Below, piece by piece: positions 4,914 through 5,760 of a DNA stretch of 5,760 nucleotides. Position 1 is the stretch's first letter, and each line of letters starts with the position of its first letter. Source of the DNA: Candidatus Cloacimonadota bacterium (GTDB taxonomy: Bacteria > Cloacimonadota > Cloacimonadia > Cloacimonadales > Cloacimonadaceae); contig JALNYD010000182.1 of NCBI GenBank assembly GCA_023230025.1, forward strand, positions 1 to 5,760, read 5' to 3'. The position numbers were made by a program, and so were the translations under genes. The notes under the pieces were generated by a model that worked only from the letters and a program-made list of their open reading frames with translations, did not search any database and was not told the DNA's origin.

Positions 4914-5760
4914 CTACTTCATCAGCATAGCTTTGCGGGTAAAGCTTGAGCCTGCTGTTTCCATGCGGATCAGATAGATGCCCGAGCTCACACTGCGGCC
5001 ATTTTCGTCATCACCATTCCAAACTATGTTATGATTCCCCCGATTCATCATTTGATGAGTCAGGGTTTTCACCTTTTGACCTCGGAGATTGAACACGCTG
5101 AGCTTCACCACAGTAGGTTCGGCCAGGCTAAAGGCAATAGTGGTGCTGGGATTAAACGGATTTGGATAGTTTGCCTGCAGAGCAGTTTGGCTTGGCAGCT
5201 CCGGTGAATCTGGAGTGCTCACCGAACCCCAATCAATGGTCAAGGTTTCGGAAGGCCGGCTATTACCTTCTGCATAATGGCACTTCACATAGTATTGATA
5301 CTGACCCAGGTTTGGTAATTCATCATAACAATGGAAGCGTTCAGCATCTGCTGGCAAAACCCCAATAAGTTCGAATGCGGAACCACCAGAACGACGATAA
5401 ACATCATAGCTGATGAGTGTATACTCTGAATCTTGGATGTCCACCCAACCCAGATGCACTATTCCACGCTCAGCATCAAAGCTTGTGATCTGGAACTCGG
5501 AAATCCCGTTTAAGTATCCAAGATAGAAATCAGCTTCATGTTCTGGATTGGCACTGCTAATCTCAATCGAAATAGGATCAAGGTTATAATAACCTTCACT
5601 TTCTGCGTTTACCTGATAGGATCCCAGAGGTAAGAACAACTCATAGTATCCGGTTGCATCAGGATAACAGTGGGTTCCGGAACCGCTTTTCACCAATACT
5701 TCAGTAAAGGCAATCTCCGTGTCCGAGCTTAGTATATTTCCGCTAAGCTTCCCGGCATAC
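4914..5760 (-). CDS. Secreted/surface protein C-terminus: carboxypeptidase-regulatory-like, FN3-like and FlgD/Por-type sorting domains (5' end outside window)
   Basis: The frame is open from the right edge, so only the last 281 residues are present; the TTG at 5696 is internal, not the start. Fragment residues about 3-69 (GKLSGNIL...ATGYYELFLPLGSYQVNAESEGY) match a carboxypeptidase-regulatory-like beta-sandwich. Residues about 87-177 look like a fibronectin type III fold (ISYDVYRRSGG, then YQYYVKCHYAEGNSRPS). After a Ser/Pro linker, residues 197-281 form a FlgD-like / Por secretion tail: NYPNPFNPSTTIAFSL, VVKLSVFNLRGQKVKTL, VWNGDDENGRSVSSGIYLIRM and a terminal KAMLMK. In FCB-group bacteria such tails direct export or anchoring of large extracellular proteins. 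The N-terminal catalytic or adhesive part is not visible, so the specific role is unknown. A terminator follows 49 bp downstream. Confidence 0.88.
   Translation of the reverse strand, partial: YAGKLSGNILSSDTEIAFTEVLVKSGSGTHCYPDATGYYELFLPLGSYQVNAESEGYYNLDPISIEISSANPEHEADFYLGYLNGISEFQITSFDAERGIVHLGWVDIQDSEYTLISYDVYRRSGGSAFELIGVLPADAERFHCYDELPNLGQYQYYVKCHYAEGNSRPSETLTIDWGSVSTPDSPELPSQTALQANYPNPFNPSTTIAFSLAEPTVVKLSVFNLRGQKVKTLTHQMMNRGNHNIVWNGDDENGRSVSSGIYLIRMETAGSSFTRKAMLMK

Overview
The window is a bacterial chromosomal segment in which every gene I can support lies on the minus strand. Reading in the direction of transcription (right to left) it holds: the 3' part of a secreted or surface protein with a FlgD-like / Por-type C-terminal sorting domain (5760-4914, 5' end outside the window); a rho-independent terminator; a short zinc-ribbon protein gene (4755-4498); a non-coding stretch with a compact array of palindromic repeats and one very long hairpin (about 4036-4368); and a tightly packed operon cmk - ispH - rpsA (3906 to the left edge).

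The core operon joins cytidylate kinase (pyrimidine nucleotide salvage), IspH (last step of the MEP isoprenoid pathway) and ribosomal protein S1. Both junctions have the same design: the downstream ATG overlaps the upstream stop by 7 nt, with GGAGG four bases before the ATG inside the upstream gene, as expected for translational coupling. The cmk-ispH-rpsA order is known from several bacterial phyla. The S1 here has six S1 domains flanked by long acidic, repeat-built tails; the C-terminal tail is encoded by a ten-copy 18-bp tandem repeat and runs off the window still open.

Organism: the tail motif NYPNPFNPSTTI...SGIYLIRM on an extracellular protein, the MEP pathway and the operon order suggest a member of the FCB group or a related candidate phylum (Cloacimonadota, Marinimicrobia or KSB1-like). 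Cloacimonadota is my best guess from general resemblance; this is inference, since no rRNA or diagnostic marker is present.

The least explained part is 4036-4368. It has two 100-bp units plus a truncated third, built from palindromes of the form GTAG-N3-CGGA-N3-CTAC and delimited by inverted CCCATTGT/ACAATGGG, followed by a 90-bp near-perfect hairpin capped by the same CCCCATTG/CAATGGGG motif. It looks like a REP/BIME- or MITE-like non-autonomous repeat family. No transposase gene is in the window. I found no CRISPR array, tRNA, rRNA or defence system.
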